A DNA stretch of 64,000 nucleotides, from assembly GCA_019721075.1 (NCBI GenBank), contig JAHEAD010000006.1:1-64000 (forward strand), given 5' to 3'. The notes below the pieces were generated by a model, which ran no database searches, had not been told where the DNA came from, and worked only from the letters and a program-made list of their open reading frames with translations. The position numbers and the translations under genes were made by a program. Positions 33,763 to 43,490 of the stretch are shown here, in pieces. How positions within the stretch are numbered: position 1 is the stretch's first letter; the number at the start of each line of letters is the position of its first letter. The DNA is from Candidatus Sysuiplasma jiujiangense (GTDB lineage Archaea; Thermoplasmatota; Thermoplasmata; Sysuiplasmatales; Sysuiplasmataceae).

Positions 33763-34172
33763 GTGAGACCGGAAGAGGACTCTCGCTGTGAAGTCTGCGG
33801 TTCCCCGGTTAACGCAGACTTCAATTACTGCCCCTATTGTGGAGAAACAATTAATTTCAACTCATCATTTGCCCGTAAAATACCCATCCCCGGTGCGTTG
33901 TTCTTCTTGCGGCTTTTGAGATCCTGGTGGGAATAATTGCCATTACAGTCACGATCAGGTACCCGAGCTATCTGGTCATCGGTTTTTCACTGTTAAATAT
34001 CATAACAGGAATCTTACTGTTTGAGGTCTACTGGCCGGGAGTATTCCTGGCCATGCTTGGTATCTTCATTCTAGCAGTGCTCTTTCTCTCTATCATCATG
34101 GATATGATGACAGAAATAATTCTGGTTCTTTATGTGACGAGATCTGAAGTTTTGGACTATTTCAATCAGTGA
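33763..34172 (+). pseudogene. Zinc-ribbon + transmembrane protein, broken by a 1-nt frameshift
   Basis: From GTG 33763 (TATA 24 nt upstream) the frame encodes a zinc ribbon (CEVCG...CPYCG) followed by IPIPGALFFL and then stops at a TAA near 33934. The other frame continues directly as a three-helix membrane domain (AAFEILVGIIAITVTI, then LVIGFSLLNIITGILLF and a third helix) to a stop at 34172. Restoring one base near 33911-33915 (TTCTTGCGG to TTCTTGGCGG) joins both into a zinc-ribbon/membrane protein of about 136 residues. Either a recent frameshift, a sequence error or programmed frameshifting explains this. Confidence 0.7.
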
Positions 34173-34372
34173 TAATATAATTCCAGAAGTGAAAAACTAT
34201 TCATGGAAGGCCTGTTTGAAGCATACCATAAATGAATAAAATGATAACGGGAAAAAAATTCGGCGAATACCCTTCAAATAATGCATGTTCTCAAACACGC
34301 CGAGGTCTTTCATTGAGATTATAGTATGGAAGTATCTAATACCAAGAGTGTTTACCATGCTGGACAGGACGC

Positions 34373-36769
34373 ATGAGTGCAAAGGGTATAGATTATAGTA
34401 AATTGAGCATTGAGGACGCACTGAAGGACCTCGGATCCAACTTTGGCGGACTGTCAACCGTAGAGGTAAACAAAAGGTTAGAGACATATCATTATAATGA
34501 AATAAAGGAAAAGAAGGAAAATCCCATAAAGAAATTCCTCCTCTATTTCTATGGTCCGATGCCCATTGCAATAGAGGCTGCCGCTATAGTTTCAGCAATC
34601 ATAAATCACTGGGACGACTTTGCGCTGATCGTTCTCCTTCTCCTGACAAACGTCCTCGTCACGTTCTGGCAGGAACGGAGTGCGGGAAATGCAATCAAAC
34701 AATTGATGGGGAAACTGGCGCTCAGAACGAGGGTTCTAAGAGACGGCAAATGGCAGACGACGGATGCCATAAATCTTGTTCCTGGAGATATAATCAGGCT
34801 TAGGATGGGTGATGTCATTCCTGCCGATGGAAAACTGGTGGACGGTGCGTTCCTCTCGGTAGATCAGTCCGCGCTTACCGGAGAATCCCTCCCAAAGGAA
34901 GCCCATCTTGGAGATAGTGTATTCTCCGCATCAGTAGTAAAACAGGGCGAAATGAGTGCGGTTGTCACGGGAACCGGGGAAAATACGTTCTTTGGACGTA
35001 CAACTCATCTGGTGGCTACAGCGTCAAACGTTACAGGGCTGTCAAAGATAATCTCAAAGATTGTTTATTTTCTTGTGGGAATTGCCCTTATTCTTGGGGG
35101 ATTCGTATTTTACTATGGTATATATTTGGGGTTTCCAGTACTAAGCGATCTGCTTTTCTTCCTTATACTTCTGGTTGCATCCATTCCCATCGCACTGCCG
35201 GTTGTTCTCACCGTCACAATGGCCCTTGGGGCGCTCTCCCTTGCCGAAAAGAAAGCCATAGTGACCAGGCTGGTATCCATCGAGGAACTGGCAAGCATGG
35301 ATGTTCTATGCTCCGACAAGACAGGCACTCTCACAAAGAACAGCCTAACAGTGGGGAGTGTGACAACCTTTGGGAAGTTCAGCCTGGATGATGTTATGCT
35401 GTATGCAGCGCTGGCATCCTTGCGTGAGGATGCCGATGCCATAGATCAGGCCGTGTTTGCAGCTCTGAAAGGAAAATCTGACGAGGGATATGTAAGGAAG
35501 GAATTCGTTCCTTTTGATCCAGCTATAAAGAGAACTGAAGCAACCGTTTCAGGAAACGGCGAAAACTTCATGGTGATGAAGGGTGAACCGAATACTATCC
35601 TCTCCTTGTGCAAGACAGATCAGAACGATTTGATCACGGCAAAAGTCAGGGAATATGCTGAGAAGGGATATCGTGTCATTGCTGTTGCCAAAAATTCCGG
35701 TGATGCATGGCAGTTTGCAGGTCTCATACCGCTATTCGATCCCTTGAGGGAGGACTCAAAGGAAACAATCCTCAGGGCAGAGCAGATGGGCGTGGAAGTC
35801 AAAATGATAACCGGAGACAATGAAGCCATAGCTTCTGAAATAGGCAGGGAGCTTGGGCTTAAATCGAAGGTTCTGACCTGCAAGGACATCAAGGACGCCG
35901 TGGAGAGCGGAAAATGGGAGGAAATAGAAGAAGCAGGAACCTTTGCGGGAGTATATCCCGAAGACAAATACCTCGTAGTGAAGGGCATGGAAATGAAGGG
36001 GCATACAATCGGGATGACTGGAGACGGCGTCAATGATGCCCCGGCGCTCAAGGAAGCACAGGTTGGAATAGCTGTCCAGGGAGCTACAGATGCAGCCCGA
36101 GCGGCCGCAGATATAGTATTGACAGATTCCGGGTTGTCGACAATAATAACTGCGGTTGAAGAGGGCAGAAGGATATTCCAGAGAATGCAGAGTTATGTGC
36201 TTTACAGGGTCACTGAGACCTTGAGGATTCTTGTTTTTGTCACAGTCGCCATAGTGATCTGGCACTTCTACCCTATTTCTGCACTCCTGCTGATAGTTTT
36301 GGCTCTCCTAAATGATCTTCCGATAATAGCTGTATCAACCGATAACGTGCTTTTTCACAACACGCCAGAGCGCTGGCGAATGAAGTATATAGGAGGCCTG
36401 CCTGCGCTTCTGGGCGGTGTGGGGGCACTTGAAACCCTTCTTCTGATATATATTGGTCTTTCTATTTTGCACATGGGAATTCCAGAGATTCTTTCACTGG
36501 TATTTCTGAAACTGGTTGTTTCGGGTCACCTCACAATGTTTGTCACAAGATCCGAGAAAGCTTTCTGGAAAGTCAAGCCAAGTATCACGCTCTTCATTGC
36601 ACTCATCTCTACAATGGTGGTCGGTTACTTTATAACTGCATACGGACTCTTAGTTGTGCCCATTGGAAATCTGATAGCTCTTCTGGTTATAGCATATGCT
36701 TTCGTATGGTTCCTTGTGGAAGACGGGCTTAGACTGCTATATGACAGAGTCAACAGTTTCGGCATATGA
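34373..36769 (+). CDS. P-type plasma-membrane H+-ATPase (P3A)
   Basis: This 798-residue pump has the phosphorylation motif CSDKTGTLTK, TGES in the actuator domain (ALTGESLPKE), the nucleotide-domain KGEPNTIL and the hinge MTGDGVNDAPALKEAQVGIAV. About ten membrane helices are placed as in P3A proton pumps, with IPIALPVVLTVTMALGAL in helix 4. It would extrude protons from the cytoplasm, fitting an acidophile. Such ATPases occur in Thermoplasmatales. Codons are AT-richer than neighbouring genes, suggesting transfer. The preceding 200 nt hold no gene. Confidence 0.93.
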   Translation: MSAKGIDYSKLSIEDALKDLGSNFGGLSTVEVNKRLETYHYNEIKEKKENPIKKFLLYFYGPMPIAIEAAAIVSAIINHWDDFALIVLLLLTNVLVTFWQERSAGNAIKQLMGKLALRTRVLRDGKWQTTDAINLVPGDIIRLRMGDVIPADGKLVDGAFLSVDQSALTGESLPKEAHLGDSVFSASVVKQGEMSAVVTGTGENTFFGRTTHLVATASNVTGLSKIISKIVYFLVGIALILGGFVFYYGIYLGFPVLSDLLFFLILLVASIPIALPVVLTVTMALGALSLAEKKAIVTRLVSIEELASMDVLCSDKTGTLTKNSLTVGSVTTFGKFSLDDVMLYAALASLREDADAIDQAVFAALKGKSDEGYVRKEFVPFDPAIKRTEATVSGNGENFMVMKGEPNTILSLCKTDQNDLITAKVREYAEKGYRVIAVAKNSGDAWQFAGLIPLFDPLREDSKETILRAEQMGVEVKMITGDNEAIASEIGRELGLKSKVLTCKDIKDAVESGKWEEIEEAGTFAGVYPEDKYLVVKGMEMKGHTIGMTGDGVNDAPALKEAQVGIAVQGATDAARAAADIVLTDSGLSTIITAVEEGRRIFQRMQSYVLYRVTETLRILVFVTVAIVIWHFYPISALLLIVLALLNDLPIIAVSTDNVLFHNTPERWRMKYIGGLPALLGGVGALETLLLIYIGLSILHMGIPEILSLVFLKLVVSGHLTMFVTRSEKAFWKVKPSITLFIALISTMVVGYFITAYGLLVVPIGNLIALLVIAYAFVWFLVEDGLRLLYDRVNSFGI

Positions 36770-37063
36770 TTAGTATTCTCACCTCATATCTTTCGCAGGG
36801 ATTTCTTTGAAAAGGATTGCTGATCACATCTCTTTGCCAGGGACGAAATGTGTCTGCAATTTGAAAATCAATCAGGTAAAAATTTACTTTGTCACTTTAA
36901 GTTGTAAGAGCTTAGCTTTGATGCTCAAAATAATACATCGCACTTGCATTTGTAATTAGACGTTACTGATTTGCAGAAAAGAACTCAGGCTCAATATATA
37001 AACCGATAGTCAATTATAACACGTTTACCTTGACTTTTGTTACATTTATACAGATTGAATGTT
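36770..37063. other. AT-rich intergenic gap between convergent genes
   Basis: About 294 nt separate the ATPase and the YcaQ-like gene, which converge. I see no open frame, hairpin terminator or RNA signature. T-rich tracts (for example TTTTGTTACATTTATACAG near 37040) could serve as archaeal terminators. Confidence 0.4.
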
Positions 37064-38314
37064 TTAACTTAGATATTTTGCCCACTTTTCCGGCTTCATT
37101 TTACCATACATGACTTTCTCTGCGTCTAAAAATTCTGCGAATTCTTCCACCCTTTCCCCGAGTCTGCTTCCAATGGCCGCATCCTTCCCGTATTCGGATT
37201 CTGCAAACATACCGTTGATATGGAGGATCTTCTTGTTTTTGTCAAATCTTGCATCTATCCTCCCGACAAGGTTGCTGTCCCAAAGAATGGGAAGCACGTA
37301 GGTTCCAAATTTCCTCTTCTCCTTTGGAACAAACTGTTCGAGAATGTAATCAAAATGGAAGATTTTTTGAACCCTGTCTCTCAGTGTAATCATATTGTCG
37401 AATGGGGAAATCAGGTTCAGCCTGGGTTCCCACTTGTCAGACATGATGGAATCAAGCATTCTCCTGTCTTCGGACAACAGGTAAAATGGCTTTGCTTTGG
37501 GCAGCTCTTCGATTGCGACTTTCACCACCTTTCCATCTTCGACCAGTCTCTTGAGGCTTCCCCTTACATCTGCGTATCTTCCTCTGACAAAATAGCGGTA
37601 AATGTCGTACTCGGTGGCGGCTCCAAGTGCTCTCATTGCCCTAACTGCCATGTATCTTTCCAGTTCCTCTGCAGGAAAAATTGTCCTTTCAACAAATTGA
37701 GGAAGAAAATCTTCGGTCAGGCTCCAGATATTCTGGTTTGCAGAATGACCCGCAACCATGACTTCTCCGGACATCTGAAGATGGAAAAGCAACTGTGCCG
37801 CTTCATTTCCTGAGCTCCAGCCATCGGGACTTTTCATCCTTCTGCCATAATCCCTGAATTCTCCTGTTTCCGCAGGGCCTTCTTTCAGCCTCTTTATTAA
37901 TCTCTGTTTCAGCTCATTATGGGATCGCAAAAATTTTCCTGCAAATTCGGCGTGAGAAGCCCATCCCTTTCTCATAGAATCCGGATAACGTTTCATCAAG
38001 CTGTTGAATATGGGGTAGTCCTCTGCAATCACAATCCATGCGATTGGCACCCAGAGGAACAAAACTTCCCTGTTCTCCCACATAATCTTGTCCAAATCAG
38101 ACCAGTCAAATTTGCCAATTCTGCTCCAGATGGAGATTAGATGCGATGGCGCAACAACAGTAACCGGATCCCACTGAATGTAACCTATGTTCCTGACGAC
38201 TGTTTTCAGTTTATTGCTGAATGAACCCTCAGGTGTTCTGCCTGCGAGAAACTGTTTGCTGACGGTCAACCGTTTAACAGCCTCCAAAGAGGTTGTGATA
38301 ATCTCGATTTCCAT
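37064..38314 (-). CDS. Winged-helix DNA glycosylase-like protein (AlkZ/YcaQ family)
   Basis: The 416-residue protein belongs to the HTH_42/DUF1006 family of winged-helix proteins that includes the interstrand-crosslink glycosylases AlkZ and YcaQ (AlkX). The signature lies in VVRNIGYIQWDPVTVV, where Q-W-D matches the catalytic Q-phi-D of the YcaQ branch. The C-terminal region shows LISPFDNMITLRDRVQKIF and GRIDARFDKNKK. It would excise bulky or crosslinked bases. Activity in archaea is inferred from family only. It lies in the AT-rich stretch, which might be transferred. Confidence 0.85.
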   Translation of the reverse strand: MEIEIITTSLEAVKRLTVSKQFLAGRTPEGSFSNKLKTVVRNIGYIQWDPVTVVAPSHLISIWSRIGKFDWSDLDKIMWENREVLFLWVPIAWIVIAEDYPIFNSLMKRYPDSMRKGWASHAEFAGKFLRSHNELKQRLIKRLKEGPAETGEFRDYGRRMKSPDGWSSGNEAAQLLFHLQMSGEVMVAGHSANQNIWSLTEDFLPQFVERTIFPAEELERYMAVRAMRALGAATEYDIYRYFVRGRYADVRGSLKRLVEDGKVVKVAIEELPKAKPFYLLSEDRRMLDSIMSDKWEPRLNLISPFDNMITLRDRVQKIFHFDYILEQFVPKEKRKFGTYVLPILWDSNLVGRIDARFDKNKKILHINGMFAESEYGKDAAIGSRLGERVEEFAEFLDAEKVMYGKMKPEKWAKYLS

Positions 38315-38984
38315 TTTGGTTCTTCCCGAATTGAAGGTGCATCCCTAAAATAGAAACTTCCTTTCTGAAAATGTATAGGAAGACAGTCTAATAGCATTTG
38401 TGTAGCTTTAACCGTGTTTTGATTGCAATGCGCAGTGCTGCTCGCAACTGTCTGTTTCTGGCTAAGAAGATGCACGATCCACCGGAAACGCTTATCAGTG
38501 CCAAGTCCGCCGCAAGGGATGATTATACCACAGAATGCACAGTCCATTCACAGGCACTTGTATGCCTTCAGTTCAACTGCCCCAGACATGTCATCATTGC
38601 TCATGGCAAGACTGGAGAAAGACACGCCGGAAGAATCTAACGGAAACGGTCGACCTTTTCCTAAAAGCATTCCGCAGCCAGAGGCAGGATCGGCCGAGCT
38701 GTCTGATAATTCCGTTCGGCGTTCAGAGATTTTCAGCTTCGTTTCGGAACACATCTCTTGACAGGTTTCCAGTTTCCACTATGTTTCTGATAGAAAACTG
38801 ATTGAAGCCATTGTCTGATTGTTCCCTAAAAACGTTGTAATCCATACTTCACGGGGAAAGGGGGAGCAAAGAGTGAAAGATCCGCTGAGGTGACGAATTG
38901 CATTAAGATGAAGTGGGCGTAACTGAGAGAGAATCCTGCGGCAACGCAAATACTAAATATTCGTTTCAAACAAATCGAAGGTGC
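38315..38984. other. Gap of 670 nt without a convincing gene
   Basis: Several short overlapping frames exist but none has a good start signal. The best, ATG 38587 or 38602 to a stop at 38761 (57 or 52 codons, charged product beginning MARLEKDTPEES), has no Shine-Dalgarno. A TATA-like ACTAAATATTCG (38951-38962) belongs to the transglutaminase-fold gene. The area could be eroded coding DNA. Confidence 0.4.
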
Positions 38985-39806
38985 ATGAAAGGGGTAGAGG
39001 AATGCAGCAGAATAGAATTTACGGAGAAAGAGGACAGCCACATACCTGCTTTCAATTGCTTTGCATACGGTGCTGATTATGCTGACATGTTCAGGGAATT
39101 CACGAATATAGGCTGTTTACTTCCGGAATCAGGCACCGACTATGAAATGGCCAGTGCAATCACCTATTGGGTTCACAGCCAGTGGAGACACAGTGGACGG
39201 AATGAGACCGCAGTCGCGGATCCCATTGAGATAATCAGGGAGGCAAGACTGGGCAAAAGATTCAGATGCGTGGAATACAGCATTGTCCTGCACGCCGCAC
39301 TCAACTCCTGTGATATCAAATCGCGCGTTCTCTACCTGAGGACGCATGGCGTTGAAACAAGACCCTTCGGGGCTGGCCATGTCGTAGTTGAATGCTTTCT
39401 AAGAAGTTTCGGGAAGTGGGCCATCTTCGACCCGCAATTCAACATACATGCCGAAGTGGATGGAGTACCTCTGAATGCAGTTGAATTGCAGTCTGCCCTC
39501 CATTCATGCTATGAAAACGTTAACATGTTTGAGAACAAATCCCGAATTAACGCAAGGAAAAAGCGGAAGTATGCGTCCTGGCTCTGCCCTTACTTGTATT
39601 ATTTCCACACCGACACAGAGGCAATCTACCCGCCGAAATACCCAAGGATTCAGATACTGCTCATGCCTGTGGGTGCAGCGATTCCTGCGAAATTTCAGGG
39701 GATTCCCTTGAAGGAGACGCTCGTCACGACCAGTTCATACAGATCCTTCTACCCTTTCCAGTCTGAATTTATATGGAATACACAGCCTGCCCCCTACAGA
39801 TTATAA
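38985..39806 (+). CDS. Transglutaminase-like superfamily protein
   Basis: About 273 residues with a transglutaminase-fold catalytic triad: Cys in RFRCVEYSIVLHAALNS, His in FGAGHVVVECF and Asp in KWAIFDPQFN. Members include cysteine proteases, peptide N-glycanase-like enzymes and inactive binding domains; with the full triad, hydrolase activity is plausible. Start ATG 38985 is preferred (TATA about 29 nt upstream and AGGTG just before) over GTG 38913. No signal peptide is seen, so the protein is likely cytoplasmic. It is convergent with the debranching-like gene. Confidence 0.78.
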   Translation: MKGVEECSRIEFTEKEDSHIPAFNCFAYGADYADMFREFTNIGCLLPESGTDYEMASAITYWVHSQWRHSGRNETAVADPIEIIREARLGKRFRCVEYSIVLHAALNSCDIKSRVLYLRTHGVETRPFGAGHVVVECFLRSFGKWAIFDPQFNIHAEVDGVPLNAVELQSALHSCYENVNMFENKSRINARKKRKYASWLCPYLYYFHTDTEAIYPPKYPRIQILLMPVGAAIPAKFQGIPLKETLVTTSSYRSFYPFQSEFIWNTQPAPYRL

Positions 39807-39831
39807 ACCCTGAAACTCACAGGGCATTTCA

Positions 39832-41835
39832 TTAACTTTCACAGTCGACGGAGCTGTGGGACGGAAACACACTGAAACCTTTTCTGTTAACCGATATGTC
39901 GTAATATGCCCCTCTGTACAGAACCCTGCTGAGCTTCATATGGTGCCATTCATCGGGCAGATGCGGATGTGTCGTTTCCGCTATTCCCCTGATGCCCGGG
40001 CGGCCGTCAGGATCCATCCCGAAAAGTCCCTCTATGACCGATTGGATGTAAAGGGAGGAGGACCATCCCTGTGCAAATTGACCCATGGGCTGGAGATATT
40101 CTGGATTGTAAACCTCATTAATCCTTCCTGGCTCCGGGCTGGAAAATGCAAGCATTGGAAATGATTTCAGCAAATCTAAAGCAACATCATGACGACCATT
40201 CCTGAATGCAGCAATAGAAAACCAACCTGACATCAGCGGCCAGACTTCGCCGGTGTGATATCCGCGGTCATACATCGGATCATCCAGCGACATTGAGCGC
40301 ACACCCCAGGGTGTAATAAGATCGTCGGCGGCAAGCGAGTCAACAAGAAGTTCCATGAGTTCGCCGGACCAGTACATCGCAGGGACTGCTTCGAGAGGAG
40401 TCCTTATACTCCTGCGGGTGCCGTTGTGAATAGAGTCGAAAGCCGCGACGCCTGTATCGTTACGGCTGAAGAATGTGGAAAAGAAGTTTCTCAGCCCACG
40501 TTCGGCGAATTCCTTGAAAGAGTGCTCAATTCCAGCGTACTCTTCCAGCGCCTTCAGCCACCATGCATTGATTTCGATACAGGCACCGTCCCTGCCCGAA
40601 GCCCAGGATTCCGGCCAGCCGATAAGGCCTTTTTTGAAACTGTTTTCTATGAGGCCGTCCCCGTCGGTATCGCAAGAGGCACAGAAACGGATTGCCTCCT
40701 TCAGCATTCCATCTCCTGCCCCTGCACTGTGCCATCTCCTCAGTTTCATCTCCGTAAGAATCCAGAGCGGAGTGCTGTCAATGGACATGAATCTTGTCGG
40801 AACGTCATCCATGCCCACGCTGTGCCGCTGGTTGCCGCTAGGGGATACAAGCGGTATTTCATGCGGGATGCGCCCGTTCTCCGAATGGGAGTGGAGCATT
40901 TTCAGATGTGCGTCCGCAAGTTTCCAGAGGCCGCATTCAATTGCAGCCATGCTCATCCATTCGCCGTCGCGGCCGAAAAACCATGAAAATTCGGGCATCC
41001 CTGCATAAAATCCACTTCCCTGGTCGCTTTCCGAATAGAAATCAAGCAGATCGTGTTTGGCCCATAGAAAGCATTTGTTCATTTCAAATGAGGGTGTCTG
41101 CAGCACGCAGTTTTTTGAAGCCCATGAATGGTACCGCTCATTTTCATACAGATCGGAAAAACTTGCGTAGCATCTGTCCTTTCCGACCGAAAGCAGGAAT
41201 GGTCTGAGTGAAGGTCTTCGATCATGCACGGCTACCGTGAGTTCGTTCCCCTCAAGGGTGAAAGTACAGGCGGCTCCGCGCACTTTTATGAATGTTTCAG
41301 CAAGTGAGCTGCGAACAGCGAAAGCATTTCTTCCGAACGGTATCAGACTGTATGCATCTGTAATCCTGTTTTCGGGCCACATCGTGCAGTGGTTGATTTT
41401 CATCCTGATCACGACTGATTCCGGTTTCGTGCATTTGAACACAATCGCAATGCATGGCCTGTTTAATGGCGCATAATCTACGCGTTCCACATTCAGGTAC
41501 TGCCTGTAGGTGTAGCCGGGCGCTCTGACCTGTTTTTTGAAAACGTCGGAACTCCTTTTCCCACCGATTGTGAATTTGAAGGATGAAACATGCTGCTCGC
41601 CCCCGAACCATATGCCCGTCCTGAACCTGCCCGAAGGGGCGGTATCGATATTGCCGTTTTGCAGCAATACGAAATGTGATCTTTTCCCTTTCACGAATGT
41701 CAGATAGTCACCGCGACGCGGATTACCGCTATTTTCTACAATCCACTCATTCATGGAAACAGCATTGTCCCTTTCAGTCAGTCTCCTGCAACGCGCAAGC
41801 GTCCGGAGCAGTTTTCCATCTGAACGTCTTCTCAT
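39832..41835 (-). CDS. Glycogen-debranching-enzyme-like glycoside hydrolase
   Basis: This 667-residue protein has an N-terminal beta domain (residues 1-260) and an alpha/alpha-barrel with PEFSWFFGRDGEWMSMAAIEC, the hallmark of amylo-alpha-1,6-glucosidase/GH15-like catalytic domains, plus acidic SCDTDGDGLIEN and HTGEVWPLMSGW loops. Archaeal members debranch glycogen or trim other alpha-glucans or glucosylglycerates; the substrate is unknown. The start may be ATG 41754 (MNEWIVENSG), since the preceding 27 residues are arginine-rich. It is cytoplasmic, with no signal peptide. Confidence 0.82.
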   Translation of the reverse strand: MRRRSDGKLLRTLARCRRLTERDNAVSMNEWIVENSGNPRRGDYLTFVKGKRSHFVLLQNGNIDTAPSGRFRTGIWFGGEQHVSSFKFTIGGKRSSDVFKKQVRAPGYTYRQYLNVERVDYAPLNRPCIAIVFKCTKPESVVIRMKINHCTMWPENRITDAYSLIPFGRNAFAVRSSLAETFIKVRGAACTFTLEGNELTVAVHDRRPSLRPFLLSVGKDRCYASFSDLYENERYHSWASKNCVLQTPSFEMNKCFLWAKHDLLDFYSESDQGSGFYAGMPEFSWFFGRDGEWMSMAAIECGLWKLADAHLKMLHSHSENGRIPHEIPLVSPSGNQRHSVGMDDVPTRFMSIDSTPLWILTEMKLRRWHSAGAGDGMLKEAIRFCASCDTDGDGLIENSFKKGLIGWPESWASGRDGACIEINAWWLKALEEYAGIEHSFKEFAERGLRNFFSTFFSRNDTGVAAFDSIHNGTRRSIRTPLEAVPAMYWSGELMELLVDSLAADDLITPWGVRSMSLDDPMYDRGYHTGEVWPLMSGWFSIAAFRNGRHDVALDLLKSFPMLAFSSPEPGRINEVYNPEYLQPMGQFAQGWSSSLYIQSVIEGLFGMDPDGRPGIRGIAETTHPHLPDEWHHMKLSRVLYRGAYYDISVNRKGFSVFPSHSSVDCES

Positions 41836-42022
41836 GTTTGCACATCTGATTTTCCGCGGATTGCCATGCGGTCACAAATAGTCTTCCAGTCTCTTTAGTG
41901 ATGCCGCTTCAGGCGCCTTCTTCGGAAGCCCTGCCATCCGTTGCAGTATCAGTGGCAAACATCCCTTTGCGACCAGGAATCAATAACAGGGAAAGGGCAC
42001 ATCTGAAAAAAGCCACGAGATA

Positions 42023-42107
42023 TGCAGGGAGGAGGATTTGAACCCCCGAATGCCTACGCAACCAGACCCTGAATCTGGCACCTTTGACCAGGCTTGGTTA
42101 TCCCTGC
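42023..42107 (-). tRNA. tRNA-Leu (anticodon CAG)
   Basis: On the minus strand the acceptor stem GCAGGGA/UCCCUGC ends in discriminator A. The D arm includes AACCAAGCCUGGUCAAAGGU. Anticodon stem CCAGA/UCUGG encloses UUCAGGG, giving anticodon CAG. A long variable arm and T arm GGGGG-UUCAAAU-CCUCC complete a class II Leu tRNA. No intron and no encoded CCA. It reads CUG codons, complementing the GAG tRNA at 33238. Confidence 0.97.
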
Positions 42108-42195
42108 TCGGAACGGTTTGCCAAACAGGAATGCACTTAAAAAACTGACGGTTACTCCTGAGCTGGGATTTAACCGCAGTGCATTGTGGAATCGA

Positions 42196-42235
42196 CGTTT
42201 CCGGATCGCGCCTGGAAACGGTCAAAAGTTTAATT
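42196..42235 (+). promoter_or_regulatory. Promoter with upstream inverted repeat for the coiled-coil gene
   Basis: GTTTAATT (42228-42235) lies about 29 nt before ATG 42261, consistent with a leaderless start. Just upstream is a perfect 7-bp dyad CGTTTCC/GGAAACG (42196-42202 and 42214-42220), a possible regulator site overlapping the BRE region. Confidence 0.45.
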
Positions 42236-42260
42236 TCATATGAGATCATATTTATGCGCA

Positions 42261-43484
42261 ATGCAGCAGGTAAATCCGCCTTCAAGCCTCAGCGAACTTG
42301 AAAAACTGAAGAAGAGAATAGAGGTCAAGCTTCGTGAAACAAAGGGCAGCGTTTCATCCGGGGACAATATTGCAACGCTACAAAAGAGAGCTGTAATGCA
42401 ATTGCAGCAGCTTTACAAATATCTTCTGAGCGACTTTTCACCGACGCAGTTCAAGGAGATGCACGCCTTTCTGAAGACAAACGGCTTTCCGGAGCTGAGG
42501 GATGCGCTCAGAATAAAGCCCGCGAAGATAGCTGAAAAGCTGAAAAGCCCGGTTGAGCACCTGGACTGTGAAGCGTCGAGAAAAAAGCAGCTGACTGCGC
42601 TTGTCGACAGGATTGAGGAGACCGTCAATGAGCTTGATGCAGAGATATTCAATTCGTCGAAATTTTCGAAGAAGGAACTTGAACAGCTTGAGGAGCTGGA
42701 AGAAATTGACAAAGGGATTGATGAAGTAATGCAGCTTGCAAAGAAAATAGGCGATCTCGAGGAAAAAAGAAAACGCCTGATTTCAAAGGTCCCTTCACCC
42801 GAAGGGGAACTCGATGTTGTGAAGGTCATCGAACAGCGCATCATGGAAAGGCGGAGGGAGCTTGACGGTGAAATAGCCGAGAGGGAAAGACGGCTTGATG
42901 AGCTGGAAGCAGAAGAGCTGGAGGCCATGAACAACCTGAAGCTCTTCCTGCATTCTGCCGGAACGCTGCTCGATCCTATCGTAAGGATACTGCCGCGTAT
43001 CAGATCTTTGACAAGCGACGTAGTCAAGTCGGGAGGGAGCGATATAACCTCCTGGGACGTCGAGGTCGCTCTTAAGAACCTGCCCAGGTTTTTCAAGAAC
43101 ATTGAAACGGAAGATCCGCTGAAGACAATCGGTTTTGACAGGGTGCAGGAAGCACTTGACTATATAATAAGGCACAATGAAGCGATAACGGACTACAACA
43201 GGGTTCTGAGGATAAGGGAAAGCAGGGAGGAACTCAACGAAAGTCTCTACAGGCTGAGGGAAATGAGGATAAAACTTGACGGGAGGGAAGAGCAGCTGTA
43301 CGAGGAGTCCAGCCTGGGGCAGGAGATCGAAAAGAACCTGGCAGCCCTCAAATCAGCCGAACAGGATTTGAATCAAAGCGTGGACGAGCTAAGGGAGGCT
43401 CTGTCCGATCTCGGCATAAGCGAAGATTCGTGGTCGCTCGATGTACTGAACGGACGTCTTGAAAGGATTTTCAGGAAATTCTGA
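42261..43484 (+). CDS. Long coiled-coil protein, unknown function
   Basis: About 407 residues, mostly heptad-like helices from residue 90 to the end (for example RKRLISKVPSPEGELD, then RRRELDGEIAERERRLDELE), acidic and basic in alternation. A short non-coiled segment near 210-280 (LFLHSAGTLLDPIVRILPRI) resembles a globular hinge. No ATPase motif is present, so it is not an SMC. It could be structural or a chromosome/cytoskeleton-associated protein. The TATA position supports ATG 42261 rather than ATG 42240. It is convergent with the MFS gene, 6 nt apart. Confidence 0.75.
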   Translation: MQQVNPPSSLSELEKLKKRIEVKLRETKGSVSSGDNIATLQKRAVMQLQQLYKYLLSDFSPTQFKEMHAFLKTNGFPELRDALRIKPAKIAEKLKSPVEHLDCEASRKKQLTALVDRIEETVNELDAEIFNSSKFSKKELEQLEELEEIDKGIDEVMQLAKKIGDLEEKRKRLISKVPSPEGELDVVKVIEQRIMERRRELDGEIAERERRLDELEAEELEAMNNLKLFLHSAGTLLDPIVRILPRIRSLTSDVVKSGGSDITSWDVEVALKNLPRFFKNIETEDPLKTIGFDRVQEALDYIIRHNEAITDYNRVLRIRESREELNESLYRLREMRIKLDGREEQLYEESSLGQEIEKNLAALKSAEQDLNQSVDELREALSDLGISEDSWSLDVLNGRLERIFRKF

Positions 43485-43490
43485 CCCGGA

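Noticed and set aside
34197-34571. Minus-strand frame overlapping the start of the ATPase
   Set aside because: It lies across the ATPase coding start, has no promoter or motif, and looks like a shadow.
38315-38984. Short overlapping open frames on both strands as genes
   Set aside because: No ribosome site, no protein motif and atypical composition; kept only as a gap note.
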